A stretch of DNA of 15,362 nucleotides from Alangreenwoodia sp963602445. Its GTDB lineage: Bacteria > Bacillota > Clostridia > Peptostreptococcales > Anaerovoracaceae. The DNA is taken from NCBI GenBank assembly GCA_963602445.1, contig CAVCIY010000042.1:1-15362 (forward strand), read 5' to 3'. The notes beneath the pieces are model-generated. The model ran no database searches, had not been told where the DNA came from, and saw nothing but the letters and a program-made list of their open reading frames with translations. Positions 1 to 7,036 of the stretch are shown here, one piece after another (the first letter of the stretch is position 1; each line of letters starts with the position of its first letter). The translations under genes were made by a program, and so were the position numbers.

Positions 1-29
1 GGCGGAATAATAAATTTTAATATGTCCAT
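1..29 (-). CDS. 5' end of an unidentified gene, cut by the left edge
   Basis: Reading the minus strand from position 29, an ATG is followed by an open frame to the window edge that starts MDILKFIIP. A perfect Shine-Dalgarno AAAGGAG (minus strand, positions 41-35) lies 5 nt before the ATG, which is why I call a real start from so few codons. The nine visible residues are mostly hydrophobic and could begin a membrane or secreted protein, but that is too little to identify a family. The gene is divergent from lgt, with a 512-nt gap holding a tandem repeat and opposed promoters. Confidence 0.6.
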
Positions 30-40
30 TTTTTCTCCTT

Positions 41-310
41 TAATAACGCCAAACCGGCACGCAAATAACGCCAATCCAACGCACAAGTGCTGAACCTGGC
101 ATAAATAACGCCAACCCGACGCACAAGCAGTGCTTAATCCGGCACAAATAACGCCAATCCAACGCACAAGTGCTGAATCCGGCACATATAATGCCAAATC
201 CAGTGCGAATAACACCAATCCGATACGTAAATAATGCCAAATCCGTCGCAAATTGTCTGACGAATATCCGATGCATAAATAATATCACAGCTGATGCACA
301 AATCACACCG
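41..310. repeat. Degenerate ~40-bp tandem repeat in the divergent gap
   Basis: On the plus strand the phrase AAATAACGCCAAYCCRACGC recurs at 63, 103 and 146, with a variant ATATAATGCC at 186. The spacing is 40, 43 and 40 bp, and each copy alternates with a shorter block ending in CCGGCAC. Copies decay to about 310. The array starts directly upstream of the ribosome binding site of the truncated minus-strand gene, so it probably lies in that gene's leader. In the RNA sense, blocks of the form GTGC-N8-GCAC could make small hairpins. The period is not a multiple of three, so the long open frame through it is not evidence of a protein. The rest of the gap (311-448) is AT-rich and holds only the promoters described separately. 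Confidence 0.75.
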
Positions 311-359
311 AAAAATTTTTTCGCAGCGAAATTAGCGAAATAATCTATACTAACAAAAT

Positions 360-388
360 AATTTACACTTTAAAAATACGTGTGTCAA
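360..388 (-). promoter_or_regulatory. Candidate sigma-A promoter for the truncated leftward gene
   Basis: On the minus strand a perfect -35 TTGACA (388-383) is followed after 17 nt by TAAATT (365-360), a four-of-six match to the -10 consensus. Transcription would start near 352 and give a leader of about 320 nt that contains the whole 40-bp repeat array before the start codon at 29. Only the -35 is strong. Confidence 0.5.
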
Positions 389-448
389 TCTTTTTTTCTG
401 AAATGCCGCAAAATTGCGTGATATATGCGGTCAATCGACGATTTTTCG

Positions 449-478
449 TTGAAAAAAAGGGGCACTGCATGGTATAAT
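449..478 (+). promoter_or_regulatory. sigma-A promoter of lgt
   Basis: TTGAAA (449-454), an 18-nt spacer and a perfect TATAAT (473-478) sit 63 nt upstream of the lgt start codon. The expected start of transcription is near 485, giving a leader of about 57 nt. It diverges from the candidate leftward promoter at 360-388. Confidence 0.75.
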
Positions 479-541
479 AAAATGTGTTGTAAATGAATCG
501 TTGTTTTTTAGTTTTAGGGAGTAAGATAGGAGGGACTTTAT

Positions 542-2227
542 ATGAATTTCACACCGGATCCTGTAGCTTTTTCGGTTTTTGGACTGGATATCAGATGGTA
601 TGCAATCCTTGTGTGCGGTGGGATGATTCTCGCTGCTCTTGTCGGAATTCTGAGGGCACCGCGTCACGAAATCGACAGAGACGGAATGCTTGATGTTATT
701 CTGATCTCGGTTATTGTGGGTGTCATAGGCGCAAGAGCATGGTATGTATTTTTCAACCGCGACATGTACGACAGTTTCCTTGATGTGATAAATATCCGCG
801 CCGGGGGGCTTGCCATACACGGAGGGCTGATTTTCGGCTCACTCGCCGCAGTTATAGTCTGTCTTATAAAGAAATATCACCCGGTAGAATTCCTTGATCT
901 TGCATTTCCGTGCGTTGCGCTCGGTCAGGCGATAGGAAGATGGGGGAATTTCTTCAACCAGGAAGCTTACGGCACTGAGACGAATTTACCTTGGGCTATC
1001 GTTGTGGACGGAAAAACCGTTCATCCGACATTCCTTTATGAATCGATATGGTGCTTCATTTTATTTATAATATTACTGATCGTTGACAGACATCGCAGAT
1101 ACCGCGGCCAGACATTCCTACTTTATGGTGTTCTTTATTCGATTGAAAGATTTGTTGTAGAGCAGTTCAGGACGGATAGTCTGCTTGCAGGTCCGCTCAA
1201 GCTTGTCAAGGCTCTCAGAGAGGCGGGATACGATCCGACGGGTATAGACGGCGTAAAGCATATCGGAAATCTGCTGCTTTATCCGTTCAGAACGGCACAG
1301 GGCGTGAGCCTTGCCGTGGCTGTTATTTGCTTCATCCTGCTTCGCATATTCGGATATATCGCAGACAGAAAAGAAGATGAAGAATATGACGACGAGTATG
1401 ATGACGAGTATGATGACGAATATTACGACGACGATTTCTACGACGATGACGAATATGAACTGAGCAGAAGAGAGCAGAGAAAACGCAAGAAAGAACAAAA
1501 GAAGCTAGAAAAAGAAAGAAAGAAGCTCGGATTAGATCCTGAAAATCTTGAAGATGGCGAAAGCGGTCTTGCAGCAGGCGTTCCGGTCGGTTCGAAAGAT
1601 GTTGCTGATATTGATGTTGATGATATTGACGATGATGATATTGACGATGATATCGAAGGCGAAGCTTCTGAAGGGCAGACGGAGAAAGGTTATTATGAAG
1701 ATTTTTCCGAAGATATGCCTTATGAAATGACAGAGGAAGATGATTTTACTGATACGAACGACGGCTTAAGCGACGGACAGTCTGATGACGCATCGGCAGA
1801 CTTTGCAGCTTCGGGCGACGGTCTGAATGACGGACAGCCTGATGATGCGGCTGCATACTTCGCTGATGCGAAAGACGGTCTGAATGATGGACAGCCTGAT
1901 GACGCACCGGCAGACTTTGCTGATGCGGACGACGGCCTGAATGGTGTACAGTCTGGTGACGCATCGGAAGACTTTGCTGATGCGGACGATGACCTGAATG
2001 ACGGACAGTCGGATGAGACATCGGCAGAATTCATAGATATGAACGATGCCCGGTCTGATTCATCTGTAGGGTCTGACGGTTCGCAAGTCGGATATCATGG
2101 CTTGTCTATAAATATGGAAGATGATTATCCGGAAGAGCCGGAGAAGGAATGGTACGAGACGGAAGATGAGCCGGAAGATGAGATTATGACCAAATTGAGA
2201 GAAAAATATTCGCTGAAGAAAAACTAG
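542..2227 (+). CDS. lgt: Prolipoprotein diacylglyceryl transferase with a long acidic C-terminal tail
   Basis: Lgt moves a diacylglyceryl group from phosphatidylglycerol to the lipobox cysteine of prolipoproteins in the cytoplasmic membrane. The enzyme core is residues 1 to about 277. It shows the family's HGGL motif (93-96), the signature GRWGNFFNQE (132-141), HPTFLYES (161-168), the RF-x3-E-x-FR region (203-210) and a last membrane helix near 255-273. The start is fixed by AGGAGGG at 528-534. Most Lgt proteins are about 260-300 residues; this one is 561. The additional ~285 residues, expected in the cytoplasm from the known Lgt topology, are an Asp/Glu/Tyr run (278-306), a basic, probably helical stretch rich in Arg/Lys/Glu (307-329), further Asp-rich runs (354-371), and five 19-residue repeats (407-501). 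No known domain is recognised in the tail. The frame is open throughout, so this is a fusion or expansion rather than a frameshift artefact. The enzyme assignment is secure; the tail's role is unknown. Confidence 0.95.
   Translation: MNFTPDPVAFSVFGLDIRWYAILVCGGMILAALVGILRAPRHEIDRDGMLDVILISVIVGVIGARAWYVFFNRDMYDSFLDVINIRAGGLAIHGGLIFGSLAAVIVCLIKKYHPVEFLDLAFPCVALGQAIGRWGNFFNQEAYGTETNLPWAIVVDGKTVHPTFLYESIWCFILFIILLIVDRHRRYRGQTFLLYGVLYSIERFVVEQFRTDSLLAGPLKLVKALREAGYDPTGIDGVKHIGNLLLYPFRTAQGVSLAVAVICFILLRIFGYIADRKEDEEYDDEYDDEYDDEYYDDDFYDDDEYELSRREQRKRKKEQKKLEKERKKLGLDPENLEDGESGLAAGVPVGSKDVADIDVDDIDDDDIDDDIEGEASEGQTEKGYYEDFSEDMPYEMTEEDDFTDTNDGLSDGQSDDASADFAASGDGLNDGQPDDAAAYFADAKDGLNDGQPDDAPADFADADDGLNGVQSGDASEDFADADDDLNDGQSDETSAEFIDMNDARSDSSVGSDGSQVGYHGLSINMEDDYPEEPEKEWYETEDEPEDEIMTKLREKYSLKKN
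1760..2044 (+). repeat. Five in-frame 57-bp tandem repeats in the lgt tail
   Basis: Units begin at 1760, 1817, 1874, 1931 and 1988, exactly 57 bp apart, and encode 19-residue repeats close to DGLNDGQPDDAPADFADAD. Units two and three are the most alike; the outer ones have diverged. The exact period, a multiple of three, indicates tandem duplication kept in frame. The product is strongly acidic and probably disordered. Confidence 0.9.
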
Positions 2228-2316
2228 TTTGGGATAAGATCAGTGTGCTTGTATATTACAAAATTATTGTGCTTATAAATATGTGTTTGTAAAGCCGGCC
2301 TGTGGGGTATCAATCT

Positions 2317-2440
2317 GACGGCGATCAGGCGAAACGGATGTTGCAGCGGCTGAAATCATGACGAGAGTCAGGCGAGATTGTCTGCGGCTGCGGCTGAAAC
2401 CAGGACGAGAGTCGGAGAAATGAGAAACCGCCGACGGCTT
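2317..2440. repeat. Degenerate ~44-bp repeat between lgt and the sufCB operon
   Basis: Three diverged units begin with GACGGCGATCAGG (2317), GACGAGAGTCAGG (2360) and GACGAGAGTCGG (2404), spaced 43 and 44 bp, and two share CGGCTGAAAYCA before the next unit. The rest of this 262-nt gap (2228-2489) has no convincing terminator for lgt. A weak promoter-like pair, TTGTAT at 2249 and TATAAA at 2274 with a 19-nt spacer, is the only candidate for the operon downstream. Confidence 0.6.
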
Positions 2441-2489
2441 TTCAGGTGCTAAAATGTTAATTGAGAAGGTTTTTAAGAAAGGAGGCATC

Positions 2490-3239
2490 ATGCTCGAACT
2501 TAAAAATGTGTCATATAAAGTAAGTGACAATGGAATTGAGAAGACTATTATCGACAATCTGAGCATGACTGTTGACGATGGCAAGTTTGTAGTTATTACG
2601 GGGCCAAACGGCGGCGGAAAGTCTACGCTTGCGAAGCTTGTTATGGGTATAGACAAAGCCACTTCAGGCACGATTCTTCTTGACGGAGAAGACATTACCC
2701 AAAAGAGCATTACGGAGCGGGCAAAGGCAGGCATAGGATTTGCGTTTCAGCAACCGGTGAGATTTAAGGGCATAAAGGTTGTGGATCTGCTTAGAATCGC
2801 TTCAGGAAAGAGCTTGTCACTGACGGACGCGTGTACCTACCTTTCGGAAGTCGGTCTGTGTGCGCAGGAATATATCAACAGAGAAGTAAATGACTCTCTT
2901 TCGGGCGGTGAGCTTAAGAGAATAGAGATAGCGACAGTTTTGGCAAGAGGTACAAAGCTTTCTATTTTCGACGAGCCTGAAGCAGGTATAGATATCTGGA
3001 GCTTCCAGAATCTGATTCAGGTTTTTGACAGTATTCGCAAGGAAATACAGGGTACTGTATTTATTATTTCTCATCAGGAAAGAATTATGGATATTGCTGA
3101 TGAAATCGTTGTTATCGAAGCCGGAAGAGTGAAAATGCACGGCCCGAAATCAGAAGTTCTCCCTGCTTTGACAGGTACTTCGCAGGCTATAAACAGCTCT
3201 TGCAGCAGAGTTTCACAGGAGGCGGGCAAATTATGTTAG
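2490..3239 (+). CDS. sufC: SufC-like ABC ATPase of a minimal Fe-S cluster assembly system (SmsC type)
   Basis: This is the ATPase that drives a SufB/D-type scaffold during Fe-S cluster assembly in the cytoplasm; it has no membrane segments. Of its 249 residues, Walker A is GPNGGGKST (38-46), the Q-loop FAFQQP is at 84-89, the ABC signature LSGGELKR at 137-144, Walker B LSIFDEPEAGID at 157-168, and the switch histidine is in SHQ (194-196). The DEPEAGID form of Walker B and D-loop resembles SufC more than importer ATPases. I start at 2490 because AAAGGAGG (2478-2485) lies 4 nt before it; an in-frame ATG at 2454 has no such site. The stop overlaps the next gene by 7 nt, so the two are probably translationally coupled. 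The C-terminal residues 235-249 are encoded by the neighbour's ribosome-binding region and may not matter. No sufS, sufU or sufD is adjacent. Confidence 0.9.
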   Translation: MLELKNVSYKVSDNGIEKTIIDNLSMTVDDGKFVVITGPNGGGKSTLAKLVMGIDKATSGTILLDGEDITQKSITERAKAGIGFAFQQPVRFKGIKVVDLLRIASGKSLSLTDACTYLSEVGLCAQEYINREVNDSLSGGELKRIEIATVLARGTKLSIFDEPEAGIDIWSFQNLIQVFDSIRKEIQGTVFIISHQERIMDIADEIVVIEAGRVKMHGPKSEVLPALTGTSQAINSSCSRVSQEAGKLC

Positions 3240-4153
3240 ATGCTGATCAGATTAGATTATTAGAAGAAGTTGCTGACCTGCACAAGGTTCCGGAGGGAGC
3301 CTACAATATCCGTGCCAACGGCGAGCTGGAGGGCAGAAATACCACTGCAAATATTGATATTGTTACAAAGACAGACAAGTCGGGAATTGACATCATCGTA
3401 AAGCCGGGCACGAAGCACGAAAGTATTCATATACCTGTAGTTCTGAGCAAGAGCGGACTTAAGGAAACTGTCTACAATGATTTTTATATCGGTGAGGGCA
3501 GCGATGTATTTATAGTGGCCGGATGCGGCATTCACAATTGCGGCGTTCAGGACTCCGAGCACAATGGTGTCCATAGATTTTTCCTCGGAAAGAACTCAAA
3601 GGTTATATATATCGAAAAGCATTACGGCGACGGCGACGGTGACGGCAAGCGCATACTGAACCCCGTGACTGAGGTTTATCAGGAAGAGGGAAGCTATTGC
3701 GAAATGGACATGGTTCAGATCAAGGGTGTAGATTCTACTGTACGTACCACACTTGCGAAGCTCGACAAGGATGCCACTTTGATCGTAAGAGAAAGACTTA
3801 TGACTCACGGAGCGCAGACTGCGACAAGTGTCTATGAGGTTGAGCTGAACGGCGAAGGCTCAAGCACGGACGTTATTTCAAGATCCGTTGCAAAGGACAC
3901 TTCGGAACAGATTTTCGAGGCAAGCATAGTCGGAAATACCATATGTACGGGACATGCAGAGTGCGATGCCATTATCATGGACAAAGCGCACGTAGTGGCC
4001 GTTCCTAAGCTTGACGCAAAGAATGTCGACGCTGCGTTGATTCATGAAGCCGCAATCGGCAAGATTGCCGGCGAACAGCTTATCAAGCTGATGACTCTCG
4101 GACTTAGCGAAGAAGAGGCTGAGCAGCAGATCATAAACGGATTCTTAAAGTAA
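3233..4153 (+). CDS. sufB: SufB/SufD-family scaffold of a minimal Fe-S assembly system (SmsB type)
   Basis: This is the probable scaffold on which SufC builds a cluster, with a homodimer of this one protein replacing the usual SufB-SufD pair. It has 306 residues, far shorter than SufB of the full SUF system (about 470-495), and lacks the long N-terminal extension. The C-terminal family core is clear: VISRSVAKDTSEQIFEA (214-230), the cysteine of GHAECDAII (C244), and HEAAIGKIAGEQL (271-283) with E272, followed by the usual LMTLGLSEEEAE helix. By position C244 and E272 may match the cysteine and glutamate implicated in SufB cluster building, which is inference. C98 and C103 (GCGIHNCG) are further candidate ligands. 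The start at 3233 follows AGGAGG (3217-3222), and the ATG overlaps the sufC stop. A hairpin terminator follows at 4188, making a closed two-gene operon. Automatic annotation may call it SufD. Confidence 0.88.
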   Translation: MLDADQIRLLEEVADLHKVPEGAYNIRANGELEGRNTTANIDIVTKTDKSGIDIIVKPGTKHESIHIPVVLSKSGLKETVYNDFYIGEGSDVFIVAGCGIHNCGVQDSEHNGVHRFFLGKNSKVIYIEKHYGDGDGDGKRILNPVTEVYQEEGSYCEMDMVQIKGVDSTVRTTLAKLDKDATLIVRERLMTHGAQTATSVYEVELNGEGSSTDVISRSVAKDTSEQIFEASIVGNTICTGHAECDAIIMDKAHVVAVPKLDAKNVDAALIHEAAIGKIAGEQLIKLMTLGLSEEEAEQQIINGFLK

Positions 4154-4187
4154 GGACAGCTTGATGTGATTTAAAAAAATATGAAGA

Positions 4188-4220
4188 CCGGCACATTTTT
4201 ACCGATGTGTCGGCTTTTTT
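4188..4220 (+). terminator. Rho-independent terminator of the sufCB operon
   Basis: CCGGCACAT (4188-4196) pairs with ATGTGTCGG (4205-4213) over 9 bp including one G-U pair, with an 8-nt loop, and a run of six T follows (4215-4220). It lies 35 nt after the stop codon at 4153. Confidence 0.88.
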
Positions 4221-4244
4221 GAGTAAAAGAAAATAGGTAGGGGA

Positions 4245-4264
4245 TATATTAGGAAACTAATATA
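4245..4264. promoter_or_regulatory. Perfect 8-bp palindrome upstream of the MATE gene
   Basis: TATATTAG-GAAA-CTAATATA is a perfect 8-bp inverted repeat around a GAAA loop, 130 nt before the MATE start codon. As DNA it could bind a dimeric repressor; as RNA it would be a hairpin with a GNRA-type tetraloop. No T-run follows, so it is not a terminator. No good -35/-10 pair could be matched to it. Confidence 0.4.
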
Positions 4265-4295
4265 AAAGTGAAAAGCAATCGGTGTAAGGATAGGA

Positions 4296-4360
4296 AAAAT
4301 CACGGGACTTCGAAAAAATAACGGGACTTTGAAAAAAAATAATGGAAATTTCAGGGGATG
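4296..4360. repeat. Short ~20-bp tandem repeat in the MATE leader
   Basis: ACGGGACTTCGAAAAAA (4302), ACGGGACTTTGAAAAAA (4321) and a diverged ATGGAAATTTCAGGGG (4342) follow each other at 19 and 21 bp. The array ends about 35 nt before the MATE start codon and close to its ribosome binding site, so it is probably transcribed. Confidence 0.6.
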
Positions 4361-4393
4361 AAAAAAGATTAGAAAAGGCGGAAGATATAAAAA

Positions 4394-5725
4394 ATGGAGA
4401 TTCAGTTATCAGATAAATTTAATTACAGGAGACTGCTGAGGTTTGTATTTCCCTCGATAGTCATGATGATTTTCACATCTGTATATGGTGTGGTTGACGG
4501 GTTGTTTATATCAAATTATGTGGGCTCGACCGGATTTGCCGGTGTAAATCTTATCATGCCTTATGTAATGATGCTAAGCTCTCTCGGTTTTATGATCGGA
4601 ACAGGCGGAAGTGCGCTTGTCGGAATGGTTTTGGGACAGGGAGACAAGGAGAAGGCAAATCGCATATTTTCACTTCTTGTATATTTCGCGATAGCGGTCG
4701 GAGTTGTCCTTTCGGTAGTCGGACAGGCATGCCTGGTACCGATTGCCAAGTCGTTTGGGGCAGAAGGGGAATTGCTCGAATATTGCATCACTTACGGACG
4801 CATAGCATTTCTGACTACGCCGGCGTATATGCTGCAATATCTTTTTCAGAGCCTTACGGTCACGGCCGAAAAACCGAGGCTCGGTCTTGCTGTTACAGTA
4901 ATTGCGGGATGCACAAATATCGTCCTCGACTTCCTTTTTGTGGGCGTCTTCGGATGGGGCGTTGACGGTGCGGCCTGGGCTACGGCATTCAGTGAACTTT
5001 TGGGAGGAGGCATACCTCTTATATATTTCATAATGCCAAATAATAGTCTGCTAAGAGTAGGAAAACCGGAAAAAAATCTGAGATATCTTATTAAAACATG
5101 CACAAACGGTTCTTCGGAATTTATGACAAATGTATCAATTTCACTTGTAAATATGGTATATAATTATCAGCTTATGCGCATGATAAGCGAAGACGGTGTG
5201 GCCGCTTACGGCGTGATAATGTATGTAAATTTCATATTTATAGCTTCTTATGTGGGTTATTCGATGGGAAGTGCGCCGATCGTAAGCTTTAAGCTTGGCG
5301 CCGAGGATTATGACGAACTAAAAGGATTATTTAAGAAGAGCCTGACGATAATATCGGTACTTGCCGTTGTGATGCTTGCCGCCGGACAGATTCTCGCGGC
5401 TCCGCTTTCGAAGATATTTGTCGGTTATGATGAAAGTCTTTATGAAATGACGAAGCATGCGTTTAGATTATATGCGACAAATTACGTAATTGCAGGCTTC
5501 AATATATTCAGTTCTGCATTCTTTACAGCTCTGAACAATGGTCTGATCTCGGCTTTGATATCATTTTTGAGAGTATTGCTTTTCCAGATTTCCGCTGTTC
5601 TGATACTGCCTGAGATCATTGGACTAAACGGCATCTGGATTGCGATGACGGTGGCAGAGGCATGTTCGCTTATAGTAAGTGTCATATGCCTTTATCGCCA
5701 CAGAAATGTATATCATTATATATAA
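4394..5725 (+). CDS. MATE-family multidrug/toxin exporter
   Basis: A 443-residue integral membrane protein with the length and about twelve hydrophobic segments expected for the MATE family, which exports cationic drugs or metabolites in exchange for Na+ or H+. Family features in the N-terminal half include the opening helix around FPSIVMMIFTSVYGVVDGLF (residues 18-37), then NYVGSTGFAGVN and a GTGGSALVG stretch. The repeated half shows VAAYGVIMYVNF and GSAPIVSFKLGAED, the counterpart of the same elements, as expected for the internal two-fold repeat. The start at 4394 has a modest ribosome binding site AAGGCGG about 12 nt upstream. The gene is separated from sufCB by a terminator and faces the EamA gene, so it is probably transcribed alone. 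The substrate cannot be told from the sequence. Confidence 0.9.
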   Translation: MEIQLSDKFNYRRLLRFVFPSIVMMIFTSVYGVVDGLFISNYVGSTGFAGVNLIMPYVMMLSSLGFMIGTGGSALVGMVLGQGDKEKANRIFSLLVYFAIAVGVVLSVVGQACLVPIAKSFGAEGELLEYCITYGRIAFLTTPAYMLQYLFQSLTVTAEKPRLGLAVTVIAGCTNIVLDFLFVGVFGWGVDGAAWATAFSELLGGGIPLIYFIMPNNSLLRVGKPEKNLRYLIKTCTNGSSEFMTNVSISLVNMVYNYQLMRMISEDGVAAYGVIMYVNFIFIASYVGYSMGSAPIVSFKLGAEDYDELKGLFKKSLTIISVLAVVMLAAGQILAAPLSKIFVGYDESLYEMTKHAFRLYATNYVIAGFNIFSSAFFTALNNGLISALISFLRVLLFQISAVLILPEIIGLNGIWIAMTVAEACSLIVSVICLYRHRNVYHYI

Positions 5726-5756
5726 ATCGCAAAATCGCACGAAATATATATAATTA

Positions 5757-5890
5757 CACGAAGTAATTCGCTCGAAACAATTCGCGTGAAGCAAATTTTA
5801 TGAAGATTCGGCTTGCATATAGCGAGCGGCTCATTGACGGGAAACTGCTTGAGACGAGTGCTTGAGGCGACTGCTTTCGGCGCGAGCATT
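5757..5890. repeat. Degenerate 14-bp tandem repeat between two convergent transporter genes
   Basis: CACGAAGTAATTCG (5757), CTCGAAACAATTCG (5771), CGTGAAGCAAATTT (5785) and TATGAAGATTCGGC (5799) are exactly 14 bp apart. A second, looser run with CTGCTTGAGACGAG (5845) and GTGCTTGAGGCGAC (5859) keeps the 14-bp step and runs into the stop codon of the EamA gene. No strong hairpin with a T-run is visible, so I cannot place terminators for either convergent gene. Confidence 0.6.
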
Positions 5891-6801
5891 TAAGATTTCT
5901 TCGCAGGCTGCTTGTGGCGCGAGGATGTAATGCTTTGTACGAGGATTCCGCCGACGATCAGAATGAGTGCTATTATCGCATTTGCATGGATTTCTTCATG
6001 CAAGATCACGGCAGACAGCAATACAGAGACGAATGGCGTGAGATATGCTATATTCGCGATTACGGCAGAGTCGTCGCTTCCGTTGAGTGCGAGCGCCCAC
6101 ATAAGGTAAGCAAACGCATTTGCGATTATTCCCATCCAGGCAAAGCCTGCTATTTCAAATGCGGAAGGCATTATCCACGTTTCTGTCAGAAGACCTGCGG
6201 CAGTTGAACATACAAATGTAGTGAGCCAGATGATCATCATCGCTATTTGCTGATTGTAATTCTTCTGCTTATTTAATACAGAGAAGAGACCGTAGCACGC
6301 AGCCGCTACAAGGCAGCAGATCACACCGGCCATATCCGGTTTTTTGTCTGCCGTGCCGCCGAAAGTGAGGATTATTATTCCGGCAAATGAGCAAAGCATC
6401 GCAAATATTTTTGCAATCGTGAGCCGTTCCTTGAGAAGAATGCATGAAAAAATGACTACCATGATCGGCCAAAGGTAGTTTATGATGCATGCTTCCTGCG
6501 ATGTGAGCCTGTCGATTCCCTGATAATATAAGGCTGAATAGAGAAAAAGCCCTATGAAACCCAGTCCCGACATCTTAGCATAATCAGAGGCCTTGTATCC
6601 CAAATCCTGCCTAAACACTCCCTGCGAGACATTGAGAATCAAAAGCGTAATAAACGCCAGCAGGCTGCCGGCAGACAAGAGCTCTAAAGCAGGCATGCCG
6701 GTTATAAGTATCTTGGATATAACATTCATCGTTGACCAAATAAATACGGTTGCAAAAGCATATATATAATTCTTCTTCATGATGTGAAGTATTCCTTTCA
6801 T
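5890..6801 (-). CDS. EamA/DMT-family transporter
   Basis: A 303-residue protein with about ten hydrophobic segments in two EamA repeats, roughly residues 10-145 and 160-295. The family pattern at the end of each repeat is visible: NYLWPIMVVIFSCILLKERL in the first and YLTPFVSVLLSAVILHEEI in the second. Such proteins of the drug/metabolite transporter superfamily usually export amino acids or metabolites; the substrate is not predictable here. The start is uncertain. ATG at 6801 has AAGGCG about 12 nt before it. ATG at 6780, giving the typical beginning MKKNYIYAFATVFIWS and 296 residues, has AAAGGA also about 12 nt before it. I keep the longer form but the shorter is about as likely. The gene is convergent with the MATE gene and divergent from copA. 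Confidence 0.88.
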   Translation of the reverse strand: MKGILHIMKKNYIYAFATVFIWSTMNVISKILITGMPALELLSAGSLLAFITLLILNVSQGVFRQDLGYKASDYAKMSGLGFIGLFLYSALYYQGIDRLTSQEACIINYLWPIMVVIFSCILLKERLTIAKIFAMLCSFAGIIILTFGGTADKKPDMAGVICCLVAAACYGLFSVLNKQKNYNQQIAMMIIWLTTFVCSTAAGLLTETWIMPSAFEIAGFAWMGIIANAFAYLMWALALNGSDDSAVIANIAYLTPFVSVLLSAVILHEEIHANAIIALILIVGGILVQSITSSRHKQPAKKS

Positions 6802-6862
6802 TCATTTTTTATTCGCCTTAAGACATGCGGCTGCACAGCGGCAATCCGTGTCAGGCACCGGT

Positions 6863-6904
6863 GACGGAGTGATATGAAATGATAAAGTGATGATATCTTC
6901 CGTC
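6863..6904. other. Imperfect inverted repeat in the EamA leader region
   Basis: GACGGA (6863-6868) and GATAT (6871-6875) pair with ATATC (6893-6897) and TCCGTC (6899-6904), giving 6-bp and 5-bp stems separated by a small internal loop, with a 17-nt apical loop. It lies about 60-100 nt upstream of the EamA start codon. It could be an operator or a leader hairpin; it has no T-run. The flanking sequence (6802-7036) shows nothing else I can name. Confidence 0.35.
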
Positions 6905-7036
6905 AGACAAGATAAATGGTAACACATAAATATGAAAATGTGAATAATATGATTTTTTTGAGATTGTATATATTGCAGGCTGACAATTCCGGCATAAATA
7001 GTGAACTTGTGCGGGTGCGAGTAGGAATTACGGAGC

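Noticed and set aside
40..306. 88-residue minus-strand protein across the left repeat array
   Set aside because: It consists of the ~40-bp repeat, whose period is not a multiple of three, has no ribosome binding site of its own and no recognisable domain.
1720..2034. Two long antisense frames under the lgt tail
   Set aside because: They are by-products of the 57-bp in-frame repeats; the sense frame continues the lgt enzyme and has a proper start.
2454..2489. Upstream ATG as the start of sufC
   Set aside because: It has no ribosome binding site and would add residues outside the normal family start; AAAGGAGG is placed correctly for the ATG at 2490.
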